A stretch of DNA of 54,691 bases from Micromonospora tarensis (GTDB lineage: Bacteria > Actinomycetota > Actinomycetes > Mycobacteriales > Micromonosporaceae). The notes under the pieces are model-generated. The model was not told the DNA's origin. It did not search any database and worked only from the letters and a program-made list of their open reading frames with translations. The stretch's first letter is position 1, and each line of letters starts with the position of its first letter. Below, in pieces: positions 1-8,519 of the stretch. Location of the stretch: the NCBI RefSeq assembly GCF_016803395.1, contig NZ_JAEVHL010000019.1, positions 1 through 54,691 on the forward strand. The letters are read 5' to 3'. The translations under genes were made by a program, and so were the position numbers.

Positions 1-2
1 TA

Positions 3-104
3 CCCGCCTGGCTCCACACCTACAACCACCACCGCGGACACACCGCCCTCGCCGGACAACCACCCATCACCCGCGTCAACAACGGTGCTGGGCGCTACAC
101 CTAG
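3..104 (+). mobile_element. IS481-type transposase, 3' end only
   Basis: The first 34 codons in this frame read as the C-terminus of an IS481-family (DDE integrase core) transposase: an AWLHTYNHHRGH stretch followed by PITRVNN and a TAG stop. The Trp/Tyr/His-rich end with PITR..N is characteristic of this family in actinomycetes. The 5' part lies outside the window, so whether the element is complete cannot be told. Its stop overlaps the stop of the convergent secreted-protein gene by a few bases, so no obvious terminal inverted repeat separates them. Confidence 0.75.
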
Positions 105-358
105 TAGGTGAAGGTCCAGAGGAAGTAGTAGCCGGGGCCGGTGGGGCCGTACTGGCGGTACTCGCAGTAGTACCAGCTCCACAGGCCGGTCTGGGCGCCC
201 TCGCTGCCGTAGCTGTTGCAGAACTGGCCGTCGTAGTAGACGCCGCGCAGCGTGCCGCCCGGCGGGTCGGCCGCCGCCGGACCGGCGCCGATCCCGATCA
301 GCCCGCCCAGGGCGAGCGCCACCGCCGCCGCCAGGGTCGCCCATCTGCGTCCGCGCAT
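101..358 (-). CDS. small secreted aromatic-rich protein
   Basis: This encodes 85 residues. Residues 1-31 form a Sec signal peptide: the MRGRRW n-region, a long Ala/Leu/Gly core, then a likely cleavage after AAA. The mature part of about 55 residues is extremely rich in Tyr, Trp, Phe and Gly (about ten Tyr) and has exactly two Cys (YDGQFC and WYYC), which could form one disulfide. A GGAGGAG ribosome site lies just upstream of the ATG. It is divergent from ramC across 338 bases and converges on the IS481 tail. I do not recognise a domain. The aromatic-rich secreted nature next to a SapB-type cluster makes a cell-surface role possible, but that is inference only. Confidence 0.72.
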   Translation of the reverse strand: MRGRRWATLAAAVALALGGLIGIGAGPAAADPPGGTLRGVYYDGQFCNSYGSEGAQTGLWSWYYCEYRQYGPTGPGYYFLWTFTY

Positions 359-696
359 GAAGTCTCCTCCCGTCACTGTCCACGGTGCGCGACGGCTCCT
401 CGTCGAGCCGGGACCAGGACATCGAAGTTGGTGAAAGTCAGGCTGGCATGGGCGCGCGTGGTTCGGCTCCCGACAACGGGCGACGCTGGGGCGATGATCC
501 GCCAGCGTGATCTCCGTCGAACGGGCATCCGCCCTGACCGCGCGGCACGTCGTGCGGGCCTGACTAATGTCATGAGTACCTGTGCGCCACGCATCGAACG
601 TCGTGACTAAGTGCACTGGGGCTCGCCGTGTCCCGTGGACGAGACTCGACTCAACGCCGGAACAACAGCCGGCCGAGTGCGAGAGGCGGCGAGACG
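359..696. promoter_or_regulatory. divergent promoter region of ramC and secreted protein
   Basis: This 338-base gap holds no convincing gene; the short open frames in it are typical high-GC shadows. A direct repeat TGACTAA occurs at 561-567 and 604-610, 43 bases apart (about four helical turns) and 87-136 bases before ramC. RamR-type regulators bind repeated sites upstream of ramC in Streptomyces, so these are candidate operator half-sites. The assignment is inferred from position and spacing only. Confidence 0.4.
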
Positions 697-3303
697 ATGG
701 ACGAACGTTACGACAGCTACTGCGCCGCGGATCGGCTGTTCTACGACTCGCTCGGCAGCGCCGTCGCGCAGCCCGTCTTCCCGGCAGCCGACCGACCGGT
801 GCCGGCCGGCTGGCGCCGCGAGTCGCTCGATGACTGGCTGATCTACGCGCCGGACGGTGGCTCACTGCCGCAGCAGGGCTGGAAGATCCACGTCTCGGCG
901 GGCCTGGCGAACGCGGAGCGGGTGCTGGACGCGGTCTGGAACTACTGCGTCCCCCGTGGCCTGTCCTTCAAGTTCCTGGCCGGGCCGCGCACCCTGCTCA
1001 TGCGCAACTCCAAGTACGCCGCCCGGGCCGCCAGTGGCAAGTTCATCACTGTCTACCCGCAGGACGACGCGGAGCTGGAACTGACCTGCAAGGAGCTCGA
1101 CGAACTGCTCACCGGCGAGCCGGGGCCGTACATCCTCAGTGACCTCCGCTACGGCACCGGCCCGGTCTACGTGCGCTACGGGGGCTTCGCCGCCCGCTAC
1201 TGCCACTCGGCCGACGGCCAGGTGGTGCCGGCGATCGAGGACGACTCCGGCGCGCTGGTGCCGGACCGCCGTGAACCCGTCTTCCACGTACCCTCCTGGA
1301 TCACCCTGCCCGACTTCCTCGGCCCGCACCTGGCCGCCCGCAACGACACCAGCACCAACGAGGTGCCGTACCGGATCGAGCGAGTGATCCACTTCTCGAA
1401 CGGTGGCGGGCTGTACGTCGGTCGGGACCTGCGTACCGGCGTCGAGGTGGTGTTGAAGGAGGCCCGGCCGCACGCCGGCCTGGACGCCGACGGCAACGAC
1501 GCGGTGGCGCGACTCGCACTCGAGGCGGCCGCGCTGCGGCAACTCGCCGACCTGCCGCAGGTGCCGCGGGTGCACGACGAGTTCAGCCTCGGCGAGCACC
1601 GGTTCCTCGCGCTCGAATTCATCGAGGGCCGACCGTTGAACAAGGTGCTGGTCGACCGGTACCCCCTGATCGACGCCGACGCCGACGCGACCGACGACGA
1701 CCGGAAGGCGTACGTCGACTGGGCCCGGCACATCCACCAGCAGGTGGAGACCGTCGTGACGGCGATCCACGAGCGTGGTCTGGTCTACGGGGACCTGCAC
1801 CTGTTCAACATCATGGTCCGACCGGACGACCGGGTCGTCCTGGTCGACTTCGAGGTGGCCGCCCCGATCGCGCAACACCGGCGCCCCGGACTGCGTAACC
1901 AGGGCTTCGCGGCGCCGCGCGACCGAACCGGTCCGGCAGTCGACAGGTACGCCCTGGCGTGCCTGCGGCTGGCGCTGTTCCTGCCACTGACCCAGTTGGT
2001 CCGGCTCGCCCCGAGCAAGGTCGCGCACCTGGCCGACATCATCGCCGCGAACTTCCCGGTGCCGAGGTCCTTCCTCGACCCGGCCGTCGAGGAGATCACC
2101 GGCGGCCAGCCGGTCACCGCGGACCCAACCGGCACCCCGGACGGGCACGACTGGCCCCCCACCACCCGGGACCGGCTGGCGACGGCGATCCTGGCCAGCG
2201 CCACCCCCGAACGAGCCGATCGGCTCTTCCCCGGTGACATCGAGCAGTTCCGCAGCGGTGGTCTCAACCTCGCCCACGGGGCGGCGGGAGTGCTGTACGC
2301 GCTCGACCGAAGCGGCGCCGGGCGTTGGCCCGAGCACGAGGACTGGCTGGTCCGGCGGGCGACAGCGCCCCCGTCCGGCACCCGCTGCGGCTTCTACGAC
2401 GGCCTGCACGGCGTCGCGTACGCCCTCGAACACCTCGGACGGCGGCAGGACGCGCTGGACGTGCTCGACATCTGCCTGGGGGAGCCCCTGGACGGACTCG
2501 ACCACAGCCTGGCCAGCGGACTGTCCGGGATCGCCCTCAACCTGGCCGAGCTGGCCGCCAGGACCGGAGAGACGGCCCTGCGCGACGCCGCCTGGCGGGC
2601 CGCCGAGCGAGTGATCGACAAACTCGCCGACGACCCGGGGCCGGACATCAGTGGTGGCCGGAACCCGTACGCCGGCCTGCTACGCGGCCGGACCGGACCG
2701 GCGCTGATGCTGCTGCGGTTGTCCGAGCTGACCGGCGACGACGGGCTGCTCGGGCACGCCGCCACGGCGCTGCGCCAGGACCTGCGCCGGTGTGTGCTGC
2801 GCCCGGACGGCGCGCTGGAGGTCAACGAGGGTTGGCGGACCATGCCGTACCTGGCGCACGGCAGTGTCGGTATCGGACTGGTCCTCGACCAGTACCTGCG
2901 CCACCGCGCCGACGAGCGGTTCGCCGAGGCCAGCGCGGGAATCCGCCGCGCGGCGCGGTCCCCCTTCTACGCGCAGTCCGGGCTCTTCGCCGGCCGGGCC
3001 GGCATCATCGCCTACCTGGCCGCATCGACCGACGACGCCGACCGCCGGGAACTCGCCGCGCAGGTGGATCGGCTGAGCTGGCACGCGCTGCCGTACCGGG
3101 AGGGGACCGCCTTCCCCGGGGAGCAGCTGCTGCGGCTGTCCATGGACTTCGGCACCGGCACCGCCGGCGTGCTGTACGCGCTGGCCTGCGCGCGGCACGA
3201 CGAGCCGCCGGCGCTGCCCTTTCTCGCGCCCCTGCCGGGCGCGCAGAGACTCCCCCGCGAGCGCGGGGGCGATTTGATCAGCGAACGGATGGAAGGGAGG
3301 TGA
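697..3303 (+). CDS. ramC: class III lanthionine synthetase (LanKC), RamC/AmfT type
   Basis: This is an 868-residue trifunctional enzyme of the usual LanKC length. It phosphorylates Ser/Thr of the precursor, eliminates phosphate and cyclises Cys onto dehydroalanine. Domains in order are an N-terminal lyase region (about 1-220), a protein kinase-like domain (about 225-500) and a LanC-like cyclase (about 520-868). Visible kinase residues are Lys254 (VVLKEA), Asp366 in GDLHLFN, and Asp384 in a DFE in place of DFG. The cyclase keeps the repeated glycine-rich motifs (GFYDGLHGVAYAL, AHGSVGIG, GTGTAGVLYAL) but shows no Cys/His zinc ligands, which separates class III from class IV. The ATG at 697 follows GAGAGGCGGCGAG; an upstream frame extension lacks a ribosome site. 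The ramS start lies 5 bases after its stop. Confidence 0.93.
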   Translation: MDERYDSYCAADRLFYDSLGSAVAQPVFPAADRPVPAGWRRESLDDWLIYAPDGGSLPQQGWKIHVSAGLANAERVLDAVWNYCVPRGLSFKFLAGPRTLLMRNSKYAARAASGKFITVYPQDDAELELTCKELDELLTGEPGPYILSDLRYGTGPVYVRYGGFAARYCHSADGQVVPAIEDDSGALVPDRREPVFHVPSWITLPDFLGPHLAARNDTSTNEVPYRIERVIHFSNGGGLYVGRDLRTGVEVVLKEARPHAGLDADGNDAVARLALEAAALRQLADLPQVPRVHDEFSLGEHRFLALEFIEGRPLNKVLVDRYPLIDADADATDDDRKAYVDWARHIHQQVETVVTAIHERGLVYGDLHLFNIMVRPDDRVVLVDFEVAAPIAQHRRPGLRNQGFAAPRDRTGPAVDRYALACLRLALFLPLTQLVRLAPSKVAHLADIIAANFPVPRSFLDPAVEEITGGQPVTADPTGTPDGHDWPPTTRDRLATAILASATPERADRLFPGDIEQFRSGGLNLAHGAAGVLYALDRSGAGRWPEHEDWLVRRATAPPSGTRCGFYDGLHGVAYALEHLGRRQDALDVLDICLGEPLDGLDHSLASGLSGIALNLAELAARTGETALRDAAWRAAERVIDKLADDPGPDISGGRNPYAGLLRGRTGPALMLLRLSELTGDDGLLGHAATALRQDLRRCVLRPDGALEVNEGWRTMPYLAHGSVGIGLVLDQYLRHRADERFAEASAGIRRAARSPFYAQSGLFAGRAGIIAYLAASTDDADRRELAAQVDRLSWHALPYREGTAFPGEQLLRLSMDFGTGTAGVLYALACARHDEPPALPFLAPLPGAQRLPRERGGDLISERMEGR

Positions 3304-3308
3304 ACGAC

Positions 3309-3428
3309 ATGGCACTTCTGGACCTCCAGGGCCTGGAGATGGCTCCGGCCGACCGCACCGGTGGTGGTAGCCGGGCGAGCCTGCTGCTCTGCGGCGACAG
3401 CTCGCTCTCCGTCACGACCTGCAACTGA
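3309..3428 (+). CDS. ramS: SapB-type lanthipeptide precursor (RamS)
   Basis: This 39-residue peptide has a leader (about 1-16) carrying the class III recognition box LLDLQ at 3-7. The core, about residues 17-39, has two S-x-x-S-x-x-x-C modules: Ser21/Ser24/Cys28 and Ser31/Ser34/Cys38. From memory the SapB core of Streptomyces coelicolor ends SRASLLLCGDSSLSITTCN. Here the only difference in that stretch is Val35 for Ile, preceded by a slightly longer Gly-rich lead-in. SapB is a surfactant peptide that allows aerial hyphae to form. The known SapB chemistry predicts lanthionines from the Ser/Cys pairs nearest each Cys and dehydroalanine at the others. The ribosome site GGAGG overlaps the ramC end. 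No leader peptidase is encoded nearby. Confidence 0.95.
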   Translation: MALLDLQGLEMAPADRTGGGSRASLLLCGDSSLSVTTCN

Positions 3429-3445
3429 TCCATCGCAGAACGCGG

Positions 3446-3477
3446 GCCCTGGGTGGGCAGACGTGCCCACCCAGGGC
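3446..3477 (+). terminator. strong stem-loop between ramS and ramA (attenuator-like)
   Basis: A perfect 14-base-pair stem, GCCCTGGGTGGGCA (3446-3459) against its complement (3464-3477), closes a GACG tetraloop. It begins 17 bases after the ramS stop and has no T-run. Its position suggests partial termination or mRNA 3'-end protection, giving far more precursor mRNA than exporter mRNA; that role is inferred. The ramA start proposed here lies 25 bases downstream. Confidence 0.8.
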
Positions 3478-3501
3478 ATCCGCGTCGCACCGGGAGGACC
3501 G

Positions 3502-5227
3502 ATGCGACGTTCGACGCGGGGGACCGGCTGCTACGGCGGACGGTCCGAGCGGGCGGCGGCTGGACCATCGGCCTCGCGGCGGTCGCGCTGTTCGGCGCGG
3601 CCGCCGAACTGTTGCTGCCCGCGGCCCTCGGCCGCGCCGTCGACGCCGCCCTCGGCGGCGGCCCCGGCTGGTGGGCGCTGCTCGCCTGCGGCCTGGTCGT
3701 CGTCCTCGTCTGCGTCGACACAGTGACCGACCTGGCCAGCGGGTTCGGCGCGGCACGGGCCACCGCCGGGCTGCGCCGCCACCTGCTGCGCCACCTCTTC
3801 GCGTTGAACCTGCGTGCCACCCGCCGGCACCCCGTGGGTGACCTCGTCGGACGGCTCGTCAGCCAGGCCGCCGACGCCGGGCAGGCCGGCAACGCCGTGG
3901 TGCTGGCCCTGGTGGCGGTGCTCCCGCCACTCGGCAGCGTCGTCGCACTCACCATCATGGAACCGCTGCTCGGGGTCACCCTGCTCGCCGGCCTCGGCCT
4001 GCTCGCCGTGCTCATGCGCGCCTTCGTCTCCGACGCCTCGGCCGCGACCGCCGGATACCAACGGGTGCTCGGCGACATCGCCGGCCGACTCCAGGAGTCG
4101 CTGACCGGTGCGCGGACCATCGCCGCCGCCGGCGCCACCCGTCGTGAGCAGGACCGGGTGCTGGCGGCCCTGCCAGAGCTGGGCCGGCACGGCCACCGCG
4201 GTTGGGAGCTGCTGGCCCGGGCGAGCGCGCGCACCTCGGCGGTGGCGCCGCTGCTGAACCTGAGCGTCATCGCGGTCGGCGGGTACGCCCTGACCGCCGG
4301 CTGGCTCACCCCGGGGCAACTCGTCGCCGCCGTCCGATACGCGGCGATGGGCGCCGGGCTCGGCGGTGTGCTCGCCACGCTGAACCACCTGGTGCGCAGC
4401 CGGGCGGGCGCGCACCGGGTCGCCGAACTGCTGGCCCAGCCTGCCGCGCCGGACGCGACCGGACCCTCCCACCCGGCGGAGGCGCCCTCCGCCTGCGCGA
4501 GGTGAGCGTGCACGCCGACGACGGCCGACCCATCCTGGACCGGATCGACCTGGACGTACCGGCCGGCGCGACAGTCGCCGTCGTCGGAGCGTCCGGCGCC
4601 GGCAAGTCGACCCTCGCCGCGGTGGCGGGACGGCTGCACGACCCGGACGCCGGGGAGGTGCTGCTCGACGGGGTGCCGCTGCGCCACCTCGGCCGCGCCG
4701 CCCTGCGCCGGGCCGTGGGCTACGCCTTCGACCGGCCGGTGCTGGTCGGCGCGACAGTGCACGACGCGATCGGGCTGGCACTGCCGACGGACTCGGCGAC
4801 GCCGCCAGCCGACGGCACCCCGGCCACGTCGGCGGTCCTCCGGGCGGCCCGCATGGCGGCGGTCGCCGACGTGGTGGACCGACTCCCCGACCGGTACCGC
4901 ACCCCCCTGACGGACACCCCGCTCTCCGGCGGCGAGACCCAACGTCTCGGCCTGGCCAGGGCGTTCGCCGCCGAGCGACTGCTCATCCTGGACGACGCGA
5001 TGTCCAGCCTGGACAGCGCGACCGAACACCGGATCGCCCAGGCGGTGACAGGACGGGCCGGTGAGCGTACCCGACTGGTGGTCACCCACCGCACCGCGAC
5101 GGCCGCCGCCGCCGACCTGGTCGCCTGGCTGGACGGCGGCCGACTGCGCGGCCTGGCACCGCACCGGCGGCTCTGGGCGGATCCGGACTACCGGGCCGTC
5201 TTCCAGCCGGTCGGCGGTGCGCCGTGA
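3502..5227 (+). pseudogene. ramA: RamA-type ABC exporter half (TMD-NBD), frame broken twice
   Basis: This would be an ABC half-transporter exporting the lanthipeptide with RamB. The membrane domain is read in one frame to a stop at 4505. The nucleotide-binding domain is read in the next frame to 5227 with Walker A VVGASGAGKSTL, signature LSGGETQRLGLARA and Walker B LLILDDA. The join lies within about 4460-4500 (GALRLREVSVHADD begins the second frame) and needs one extra base. The best start, ATG 3502 after GGGAGG, is also one frame off the membrane domain. Adding one G to the five-G run at 3518-3522 gives MRRSTRGDRLLRRTVRAGG directly. The alternative GTG start at 3453 lies inside the stem-loop and lacks a ribosome site. 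Both breaks look like one-base deletions. The stop overlaps ramB as GTGA. Confidence 0.8.
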
Positions 5228-6990
5228 GTCGGGTCGGCGTACGCCGGGCGACCTGGCGGGCGCTGCGGTCCCGCCGCCGGCAACTCGCCGGCCTCTGCGG
5301 CTGGTCCATGGTCGAGTCGCTGCCCGCGCTGCTCTCCGGTTATCTGGTTGCCCGGGCCGTCGACGAGGGTTTCCTGGCCGGGCACCTGTTCGACGGCCTG
5401 GCCTGGCTGGGTGCGCTCGCCGTGGCGGTGCTGGTCGGCGCGGCGGCCACCGGCCGGACGTACCGGAGCCTCGGCGCCGTGGTCGAGCCGTTCCGTGACG
5501 AGCTGGTCGATCAGGTGGTCCGAGGCGCGTTGGGCGACGCCACCAGGGCCGGCGGTCGCCCGGACAGCGCCGCGCTGGCCCGGCTGACCCACCAGGTGGA
5601 GATCGTCCGCGACACCTTCGCCGGCCTGCTGATGGTCACCCGTGGCTTCCTCTTCTCCGCCGGAGCGGCGCTGCTCGGTCTGCTCGCCCTGGCGCCGGTG
5701 GTCGCCGCGCTGGCCGCCGCGCCGCTCGTCGTCGGGCTGGCCGTCTTCCTCGCCGCGCTGCCGGCGATGGTCGCCCTCCAGCGGGTGTACGTCCGCGCCG
5801 GTGAGCAGCTCGGCCAGTCGGCGGCGGCGGCGCTGGCCGGGCACCGCGACGTGCTGGCCTGCGGCGCGCAGGCACGCGTGACAGCCGACCTGGAAGGCCA
5901 GGTGGCGGCGCAGGCAGCCGCGGAACGCGCCCTCGCCCGGATGGCGGCGATCCGCAGCCTCAGCCTCGGCATCGGTGGCTGGTCGCCGCTGGTGGTGCTG
6001 CTCTCGGCCACCCCGTGGCTGGTTCAGCGCGGTCTGACCGCCGGCGCGGTGCTGGGCGCGCTGATCTACGTCTCCACCGGCTTGCAGCCGGCGCTGCACA
6101 CCCTGGTGCAGGGCCTCGGTGGCGGCGGGCTCCGCTACGCGGTCACCCTGGAGAACCTGCTGGGCGTCTATCCGGCGGTCGAGGGTCGTCGCCGGCCCGG
6201 CTCCGCCACCCCGCCCCCACCGGTCGACACGGACCACCGCGCACCGGCCGTCGAGGTGCGAGCGGTGACCTTCGGCTACGGTCCACGCGCCCGGCCCGTC
6301 CTCCGGAACTTCTCGCTGACGCTCCGCGACGGGGATCACCTCGCCGTGGTGGGCCCGAGCGGCGTGGGGAAGTCCACCCTGGCCGCTCTGCTGGCCGGCC
6401 TGGTGCCCCCGCAGGCGGGCACGGTCCGGCTGGCCGGCGCGACGGTCGCCGGCGTGGAGCCGACCGTCCTCGCCCGGATGCGGGTGTTGGTGCCGCAGGA
6501 GGCGTACGTGTTCAGCGGTTGCCTCGCGGACAACCTGCGCTATCTGCGGCCGGACGCCGACGACCCCACGCTGGAGGCCGCTCTCGACGCGGTCGGCGCG
6601 CGTCCGTTGGCGACCCGGCTGGGCGGCCTCGCCGCGCCGGTCACGCCGGCGCTCCTCTCCGCCGGTGAGCGGCAGCTCATCGCGGCGACCCGGGCCTGGC
6701 TGGCACCCGCCCCACTGGTGATCCTGGACGAGGCGACCTGCCACCTGGACCCGGCGCTGGAGGCCGTCGTCGAGGGCGCCTTCGGTAAGCGTCCCGGCAG
6801 CCTGGTGGTGATCGCGCACCGGATCAGCTCCGCGCTGCGGGCCCGCCGGGTGCTGGTCCTGGACGGTGCCGAACCGGTGCTGGGGACGCACGAGGAGTTG
6901 ATGGTCCGCTCGGCCACCTACCGGCTGCTCGTCGGCTGCTGGGACGACCCCGCGACGCCGGCCCGGGCGGTGTCGGCGCGGCGGGGCTGA
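5224..6990 (+). CDS. ramB: RamB-type ABC exporter half (TMD-NBD)
   Basis: This encodes 588 residues: six predicted membrane segments in about 1-320, then an ATPase domain with Walker A VVGPSGVGKSTL, a variant signature LSAGERQLIAATRA, Walker B PLVILDEATCHLD and H-loop VVIAHR. The GTG start is embedded in the ramA stop (GTGA), implying translational coupling and a heterodimeric RamAB exporter. Unlike ramA its frame is intact throughout. The C-terminus ends 25 bases before the converging regulator gene, with no room for a long terminator. Confidence 0.9.
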   Translation: MSRVGVRRATWRALRSRRRQLAGLCGWSMVESLPALLSGYLVARAVDEGFLAGHLFDGLAWLGALAVAVLVGAAATGRTYRSLGAVVEPFRDELVDQVVRGALGDATRAGGRPDSAALARLTHQVEIVRDTFAGLLMVTRGFLFSAGAALLGLLALAPVVAALAAAPLVVGLAVFLAALPAMVALQRVYVRAGEQLGQSAAAALAGHRDVLACGAQARVTADLEGQVAAQAAAERALARMAAIRSLSLGIGGWSPLVVLLSATPWLVQRGLTAGAVLGALIYVSTGLQPALHTLVQGLGGGGLRYAVTLENLLGVYPAVEGRRRPGSATPPPPVDTDHRAPAVEVRAVTFGYGPRARPVLRNFSLTLRDGDHLAVVGPSGVGKSTLAALLAGLVPPQAGTVRLAGATVAGVEPTVLARMRVLVPQEAYVFSGCLADNLRYLRPDADDPTLEAALDAVGARPLATRLGGLAAPVTPALLSAGERQLIAATRAWLAPAPLVILDEATCHLDPALEAVVEGAFGKRPGSLVVIAHRISSALRARRVLVLDGAEPVLGTHEELMVRSATYRLLVGCWDDPATPARAVSARRG

Positions 6991-7015
6991 ACCGCCGCTG
7001 AACCGCCTGCGTCGA

Positions 7016-7600
7016 TCAGATCCAGCCCGCCTCGCCGGCCTTCCGGACCGCCTCCACCCGGGTCCGCGCGCCCACCTTGCGGGCGATCCGACCGAGATGG
7101 TTGCGGACGGTGCCACGGGTCAACCCCAGTGACACGGCGACCTCCGCTACCGGCGCCCCCGCCGCCGTCAGCTTCAGCACCTCCGTCTCGCGGCTGGTCA
7201 GTGGCCCGTCGGGGCGCAGCGCCGCGACGACCAGTTCCGCGTCGAGCACCGGTTCCCGACGGGCGAGCCGACGGATTCCGTCGATCACCCGCTGCGGGGC
7301 GGCATCGCTGCGCAGGATGCCGACCGTGCGGGTCGCGCAGAGGATGCCGCGCAGCCCACGGGCCCGGCGCGGGTGGGCCAGCACCAGCACGGGACACGGA
7401 CCGAGGCGGCCGGGTTCGAACCCCTCGACGAAGTCCAGGTCGGCCACGACCACGTCGGGGCGTTGGGCGCGAACGGCTGCGGAGACCGCGTCCCCGCTGT
7501 CCACCTTCGCCACCACACGGATGTCCTCCTCGGCGGCGAGGACGAACGACAGCGCGCCCAACACCAGGGCACCGTCGAGAGCGAGCAGCGTACGGATCAC
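7016..7600 (-). CDS. RamR-like LuxR/NarL-family response regulator, degenerate receiver
   Basis: This 194-residue protein has a receiver-like domain (about 1-120) and a LuxR helix-turn-helix (about 130-194; LTSRETEVLKL, TRGTVRNHLGRIARKVGA). The phospho-acceptor position keeps Asp (DVVVADLDF). However, the acidic pocket shows only one acid (LALDGAL) and the conserved Lys position is Ser (GILRSD), so canonical phosphorylation control is doubtful. The GTG start follows GGGAAGG at good spacing. It converges on ramB. A likely target is the ram operon, by analogy with RamR/AmfR. No sensor kinase is nearby. Confidence 0.82.
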   Translation of the reverse strand: MIRTLLALDGALVLGALSFVLAAEEDIRVVAKVDSGDAVSAAVRAQRPDVVVADLDFVEGFEPGRLGPCPVLVLAHPRRARGLRGILCATRTVGILRSDAAPQRVIDGIRRLARREPVLDAELVVAALRPDGPLTSRETEVLKLTAAGAPVAEVAVSLGLTRGTVRNHLGRIARKVGARTRVEAVRKAGEAGWI

Positions 7601-7718
7601 GGCGACCTTCCCGTACTCCGATGACGATCACACAACGTCAGAATTCAAACACGCCTGGGACGGTTCCGCACGGCGACGGCGGTGGGCCGGGCACCTTCCC
7701 CGGACCCGCCACCGGCGG

Positions 7719-8324
7719 CTACAACCAGCCGTTACGCCGCGCGTGCCACACCGCCTCCGTGCGGTTGCGAGCCCCGGTCTTGCGCAGGATCATCGACAGG
7801 TGGTTGCGCACCGTCCCGTGTGCCAGATAGAGCCGGACGGCGATCTCCTTCAGCGGCGAACCCTCGGCAGCCATCCGCAACACGTCCATCTCCCGCGGGG
7901 TGAGCGGAATCTCCGGCGGGCTCAGCACCGCCACCGCGGCGGCCGGGTCGATCGCCCGCTCCCCGGTGGCGAGGGCGCGGATCGACCGCACCAACTCCGC
8001 CAGTGAGCAGTCCTTACCGACCAGACCGCGTGCGCCGGCCGCCAACGCCGCCTCCACCAGCGCCGGGCTCCACCGGGGGCTCATCGCCAGGACGGCCGCG
8101 TTCGGTGCCTCGACGCCGATCCGGGTGACCACCTCCACCGGGTCGGGCAGCTCCGGCGTGAGTGCCAGCACCACCACCTGCGGTCGGTACCGCCGGACCA
8201 CTGTCAACAACTCGCCGACACCCTCGACGTCGGCGACCACCTCCATGTCCTCCTCACCTGACAACGCGGCGCAGAGCGCACCGCGCAGCAAACCCATGTC
8301 CTCTGCGACCACAACGTGGATCAC
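7719..8324 (-). CDS. RamR-like LuxR/NarL-family regulator lacking the phospho-Asp
   Basis: This 201-residue relative of its downstream neighbour has a receiver fold (about 1-125) and C-terminal HTH (LTPREMDVLRMAAEG, AHGTVRNHLSMILRKTGA). The acidic pair (VAEDMG) and Lys (LVGKD) are present, but the phospho-acceptor position reads VVLALTP, with Ala in place of Asp. The start is chosen at GTG 8324 after GGAGAAGC; GTG 8327 and a longer frame to 8354 are possible, but the latter has no ribosome site. It lies 118 bases upstream of the other regulator on the same strand and is probably co-transcribed with it. It may be the true RamR counterpart. Confidence 0.82.
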   Translation of the reverse strand: MIHVVVAEDMGLLRGALCAALSGEEDMEVVADVEGVGELLTVVRRYRPQVVVLALTPELPDPVEVVTRIGVEAPNAAVLAMSPRWSPALVEAALAAGARGLVGKDCSLAELVRSIRALATGERAIDPAAAVAVLSPPEIPLTPREMDVLRMAAEGSPLKEIAVRLYLAHGTVRNHLSMILRKTGARNRTEAVWHARRNGWL

Positions 8325-8519
8325 CACGCTTCTCCGATCTCGGGCGCGCGTCACGACGGCTACCGACCCGGATCAACCACGGGCTCACCGGAGCCGGTCG
8401 TGCGCGACAGACGGACGGACATCGGCCACGGCACCGCCACGACGACGTGCACGAGTGCCGATCGACCACGCCAGCGGGCGCACCGACGATGCGGGGCACC
8501 CGGGGACGGTCGGTCCGCC

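Noticed and set aside
862..2505. 547-codon minus-strand frame under ramC
   Set aside because: Composition is typical antisense high-GC shadow; ramC on the plus strand shows clear kinase and cyclase motifs.
4460..4505. Programmed -1 frameshift as the way RamA is made
   Set aside because: No slippery heptamer or downstream pseudoknot is evident, and six other genes-sites show the same missing-base pattern, so error or mutation is simpler.
5188..7116. Long minus-strand frame under ramB
   Set aside because: Antisense shadow of the ABC exporter; no domain or start site.
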